NCBI RefSeq assembly: GCF_965638725.1
Contig: NC_134949.1
Coordinates: 84,350,017 to 84,414,016 of the forward strand
Direction: 5' to 3'
Origin: Aptenodytes patagonicus
Taxonomy: Eukaryota; Chordata; Aves; Sphenisciformes; Spheniscidae
DNA length: 64,000 nt
Of this stretch, positions 60,201 through 64,000 are shown one piece after another; position 1 is the stretch's first letter; each line of letters opens with the position of its first letter. A program made the translations under genes and the position numbers. The notes under the pieces are model-generated. The model saw nothing but the letters and a program-made list of their open reading frames with translations, did no database searches and was not told the DNA's origin.

Positions 60201-61914
60201 TCCAATTCACCACACCCCAGAGGGTTCAGTCTTGCCCCTGCCTCTCCTCCAAACTCTGTTCCCTAGTAGTGTAGGCAGTAATCCAACTAGTCACAAAGTT
60301 TGATTCAATGCCTTCATGAGAAAACATGCTTGCTGACAACTAAATGAGTTAACAGCCGTACAAACAAGATGATGGAATCTGGAGCAATCTGCATCTATAA
60401 AAAGGATAAGGATTAGTACATTTGCAGTTTCCAGAAATGAAGTTTCCCTTGAAAGAAAGAAAATCTGGCAGAGAAAAGAAAATAACACTACAGCTCTTGC
60501 TCAGCATCTCAGGACCAACAGTATTCAAGGTAGAATCTCTTACTGAAGTGCTCACCTGGCAGAGTAGGGTGTTACTAAGTTACTGCACATAAACAGAACT
60601 AGGCTTATCTGCCTTTTAGATGCCCTCTTTTCTCAAAAATATGAAATATCACTTAGTTTAGCTCATAAAGAAAAAAGCATAACATGGACTGCAGCAAATG
60701 TGAATAAAACTAATAAGCACCCACATAGCTACTTTTTAACAAGCCACTCTGTGTCAGCTGAGCCACGTTAACCCGATGCCTCTACAGCCAATTCAGAAAC
60801 AGCCACAACAGTTGAAGATGTTGTTCTAGCATTATTCATCATCAGTTACATGAATCTAATGTCCAATCCTATTAGCAGATTGGTAGGAGGGTTCTAACAT
60901 TGGTGACTTTTTTAGCTTATTAGTTTGCATTGTACTAAAATTGAGGAGGACCAGCACCCCAAACGTTAACACATCTCAACCATGCCCAGGCTCAGATTTA
61001 TACTGCACTTTTTCATGCACTATTACTCAGTAGCTGCAATTCAGCTTCTATCCTCAGTGCCCCGAGGCCAAAATGTACAGCTGCAGAAGCAGCTCAGTGC
61101 ATCAAGAGCCTTCGCAGTCCATCCACTAGTCAACTGAAGTGATGCTACATCTTTCCCTTCTTATCTCCCAATTTATTACCATCTTCTAAAGATGTTACTG
61201 CCCTCATATCGCAGACAAAGAAATGCTTGCTCACAACTGCACTGCTCAAATTCCCAGGCCAAAACCTCAGTACAAACTTACCTCCAACACTGTCTCAAAT
61301 CAGTTCAAAGGACTGAACTAGAAAGTCAATCAATACCCATACCTACCCTTACCCCAACTCTGCTTCCAGGGTGGCCATGCTCACCAGACTGGAAGGACAG
61401 CTGACGGTAGCAATATCTTAAGCTGCTGAAGAAAAATCTGTCCGGGCCTACGGTCAGCAACGTACACACAGATTTGCCCTGTGGTACTATTAAAAGTTCG
61501 TTTAGTTTGCTACTGATTGTCTCTACTTAGGACCTTTGCTACTTCTTGACTCAGCAAAGCCATTCAATGACTCTGGAATAAATAGTTATGTTAAGTTTAT
61601 TACAAGTACACCCTTCATACCCTAGCTCATCAAATGCAGGCCTGTGCCTGAGCAGAAGACTCAAAGCTAGCTAACAAGTACCTAGGGAAAGCCAGTTTCT
61701 ACAATCCTACCATGTTAAATAACAACTGGCAATATTAAATAACCAATGCAACAGTTATCTATGCTTCTGTGCCACCTGGTGGATCCCAAGTCCTTAGTGA
61801 AGGAAGGGTCCCACTTACTGGTAGAGAGGACGTGGAAGCGGATAGGGAAGAAAGGTTCGAAAGCAAACTGCGTAGATGTATTCTACCATGTCGTAAAGGA
61901 GGTATCGGTTAGGT
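57121..61914 (-). CDS. NDUFA9: NDUFA9, complex I 39 kDa subunit (last three coding exons)
   Basis: An accessory subunit of mitochondrial NADH:ubiquinone oxidoreductase, related to short-chain dehydrogenases and binding NADPH, located in the matrix arm next to the membrane arm. Only the C-terminal part lies in the window: exons 61914-61819, 59888-59822 and 57291-57121, joined in matching phases and ending in TAA. Key matches to the known family are [52 protein letters not shown] and [20 protein letters not shown]. The nucleotide-binding N-terminal part must lie beyond 64000. No defect seen. Reads toward GALNT8, in the order also found in human. Confidence 0.95.
57292..59821 (-). other. NDUFA9: NDUFA9 last intron
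   Basis: Contains a 21-base G run (58427-58447, plus strand) and a G-rich stretch near 59200-59218. No recognised transposon or exon. Confidence 0.7.
58427..58447 (+). repeat. Run of 21 G
   Basis: Uninterrupted G21 on the plus strand (C21 in the NDUFA9 pre-mRNA). Such runs are length-variable and easily misread. Confidence 0.95.
59822..59888 (-). CDS. NDUFA9: NDUFA9 second-last coding exon
   Basis: A 67-bp exon: acceptor CTGATTACAG, donor CGG/GTAAGT. It encodes [20 protein letters not shown] and DR. It opens with one base that completes a split His codon. Confidence 0.94.
59889..61818 (-). other. NDUFA9: NDUFA9 intron
   Basis: Intron with no recognised repeat or exon; ORFs inside are short and without domains. 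Confidence 0.65.
61819..61914 (-). CDS. NDUFA9: NDUFA9 third-last coding exon
   Basis: A 96-bp exon: acceptor TTTCTTTCAG, donor CA/GTAAGT. It encodes [20 protein letters not shown] and [11 protein letters not shown]. Confidence 0.93.
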
Positions 61915-64000
61915 CTGAAAGAAAAAGCAAGAAACATTACAGGTAAGTTCGGTATACTTAATATTTGCAGCAAGAGACAAAAATTTTAAAGCCGTCCACC
62001 CCCAAGCCTACCAAGGGCCTGTTTTCTTCAATCTAAATGATTTACCACATTTGTCATTTTCCTCACAAGAGGGGAACAAATTTTGGCTCTCCAGATTCTG
62101 TACTGTTTGAAATAAAGAGAGATTAAATTAGAAAAGCATATCATCTGACATCAGTGATGGTAACAGTGTAAGTCACAAATTGCAAAATTGTTTTGTCACT
62201 GTGTTGGGTGCCAGTGCCCAGGCACTGGCAGGGGTGGCTGCAGGGGCAGCCTATGTGGAAAGGTCGGGGCTGCCTTGTGCCAAGCACAGCTAGCTCCAAC
62301 GGACCCACCGCAGGGCGCACCTGAGCCCCTCAGACAAGATGGTGGCACCTCTGGGAAAACACATTTAAGGAAGGGCAAAAATGCAACACAGGCAGAGAGG
62401 AGTGAGGAAAAAAAGCGTGAGAAACAGCCCTGCAGACACCAAGGTGAGAGCAGGAGGTGGTGTTCCAGGCACCCAAGCGCAGATTCCCCTGTGGCTCATG
62501 GAAAGCCCACGGTGGAGCAGGTTTATCCTGAAGGACTGCAGCCCGTGGAATGGCCCATGCTGGAGCTGGGGAAAAGTGTGAAGAGGAAGGAGCGGCAGAG
62601 AAGAGCGGTTATGGACTGACCCCATAACCCAATGATCCCCATCCCCCTGCGCTGCTTGGGGAGAAGGGGTAGAGGAGTTGGGAGTGAAGGACTGAAGTTG
62701 AGCCTGAGAAAAGGGTGGAGGGGTAAAGGTGATGTTTTATTTTTTTTGTCTTTATTTCACACTATTCAAATCTATTTTAATTGACAGTAAATTAAATTAA
62801 TTTTTCCTCAAGTCGAGTCTGCCTGGCCCGTGACAATAACTGGTAAGCAATCTTCCTGTCTTTATCTCAACCCATCAGCTTTTCATACTATTTTCTCCTG
62901 CTGTCCTGTTGAGGAAGGGGAGTGAGCAGCTGGGTGGGCACCTGGCTGCTGGCCAAGGCTAACCCACCACAATCATACTGAATAAAGTGTATTTTGTGTA
63001 CTTTTAAAGCACATCTTTAATGTGCCTCCTCCATGCTGACTCAAATTCTGAATACAAGATTTTCAGCGCTGGGACAGGACTGAATTCGTACAAGCCCACT
63101 TGGCAGTTTGTAATAGAAGGAAGCCAGAAAGCAAATGGTAAAATTAAGAAAGGTTTGATAACAAGACATCCCATCTTTGGTAGCAAATGGCTGCAAGGAA
63201 ATTGATTCACTTGCCTTTGCTCAACTAAGAACGTACTGTTCTCTTCAAAAGCAAGAGGAAGAAACTAAGATAAATTTCCCCCAAAAGAATGCATTCCCCC
63301 TCTCAAGATGGAGGGAAGGAAGCAGTCGGTCTCCTGCACACCTGCAGTAGTTTAAGAGAAACATATACCATTAGGAGTTCCCATTCCTTTTTTGTTCAGA
63401 CTTTGCCTTAGCATTTTAATACTCTATAGATGGCTCAGACTGAAACACATATCACCCTTGGCTTTCAAGGCAACTTGCCGGTATTCCAAAACATTCTGAA
63501 AACCTTCACAACAACACATGAGCACACTGCTGAACTCTGGTGTGTCACTTGGTGTTTCAACCTTCAAAATTACATCCTGCTGATCATGATCAAAGCAGCA
63601 ATGAACACACCAAAAGTGTGTGTCTCCTAACAATTTGCTATACTTTTCAGCTAAGGCAGAGACCTCAGTGACATGACAATCATCTTGAGACTTATTACTT
63701 CCCAGGTAGGAGCCTCCTAAAAATAAGACACTCTAGTTTTTTTTCATCTTCAGTCTCCTTTTTTTTTTAAAAAAAAAAATAGGAGACACTGAATTACTGT
63801 TGGAATCTAAACCCCCACAAAGATGAAACCATGCTAGAGTAAGACTAAGTATGCAAAACTTCACACAGTCCAAAAATTCAAGACTATGATACAAAGAACA
63901 TGAATTTCAGTTTGATAAACCCAAGATCTCAAAGATATCAAGGTCTGAGGTTGCATGCATGAAAACTGAGCCTTCAATTGACATGTTCTTCAGAAAGAAC
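61915..64000 (-). other. NDUFA9: NDUFA9 intron, running off the right edge
   Basis: Apart from the LTR at 62202-62974 nothing was recognised. The next upstream NDUFA9 exon was looked for on the minus strand and not found, so it must lie beyond the window. Confidence 0.65.
62202..62974 (+). mobile_element. Solo LTR of an endogenous retrovirus, antisense to NDUFA9
   Basis: About 773 bp. Starts TGTTGGGTGCCAG and ends CCACCACAATCA. Flanks CACTG (62197-62201) and TACTG (62975-62979) match at 4 of 5 bases. The late part has TCTTTATCTCAACCCATCAG, GGGGAGTGAGCAGCTG and TAACCCACCACA, shared with the other LTRs here; its early part matches the LTR at 37638-38909 but it lacks that copy's expanded tandem array. 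No viral genes remain. Confidence 0.75.

Noticed and set aside
1-64000. CRISPR arrays, tRNA or rRNA genes, intact proviruses
   Set aside because: No regular spaced repeats, no tRNA-like cloverleaf and no gag, pol or env frames were noticed. The LTRs are all solo.

Overview
The window is vertebrate nuclear DNA, almost certainly avian. It holds split genes with GT-AG introns, many CR1 non-LTR retrotransposons (two of them young, with long open ORF2 frames and ATTCTATG-type 3' repeats), several solo retroviral LTRs and AT-rich non-coding DNA. There are no bacterial-style operons, CRISPR arrays or rRNA genes. No species can be named from the sequence alone.

Two protein-coding genes lie on the minus strand, head to tail. 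GALNT8, a Y-type polypeptide N-acetylgalactosaminyltransferase of the Golgi, is covered from its ATG (51616) to its stop (27564) in 11 coding exons whose phases join correctly and would give about 640 residues. One base appears to be missing in coding exon 2 (near 48530). As given, the frame therefore stops after 125 residues, before the catalytic domain. Upstream of it, the last three coding exons of NDUFA9 (mitochondrial complex I, 39 kDa subunit) lie at 61914-57121; the rest of that gene is beyond the right edge. NDUFA9 followed by GALNT8 on one strand matches the order on human chromosome 12p13.

Layout: 1-27 kb is the region downstream of GALNT8. It holds two old CR1 pieces (905-2310; 6560-9017, the latter split by a solo LTR), an LTR at 16220-16814, and a nearly full-length CR1 with a 931-codon open ORF2 at 23386-26560. 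From 27.5 to 51.6 kb is GALNT8. Its introns hold two LTRs, a second young CR1 (40472-42682), an older CR1 fragment, several very old CR1-like relics and a strong 34-bp hairpin. From 51.6 to 57.1 kb is the gap between the genes, with a degraded LTR relic. From 57.1 to 64 kb is NDUFA9, with a 21-base G run and a solo LTR in its introns.

The two genes share no pathway: NDUFA9 works in respiration and GALNT8 in Golgi O-glycosylation. No new multi-gene system was found. The observations most worth checking are the GALNT8 frameshift, the intronic hairpin, and the young CR1 and LTR copies.
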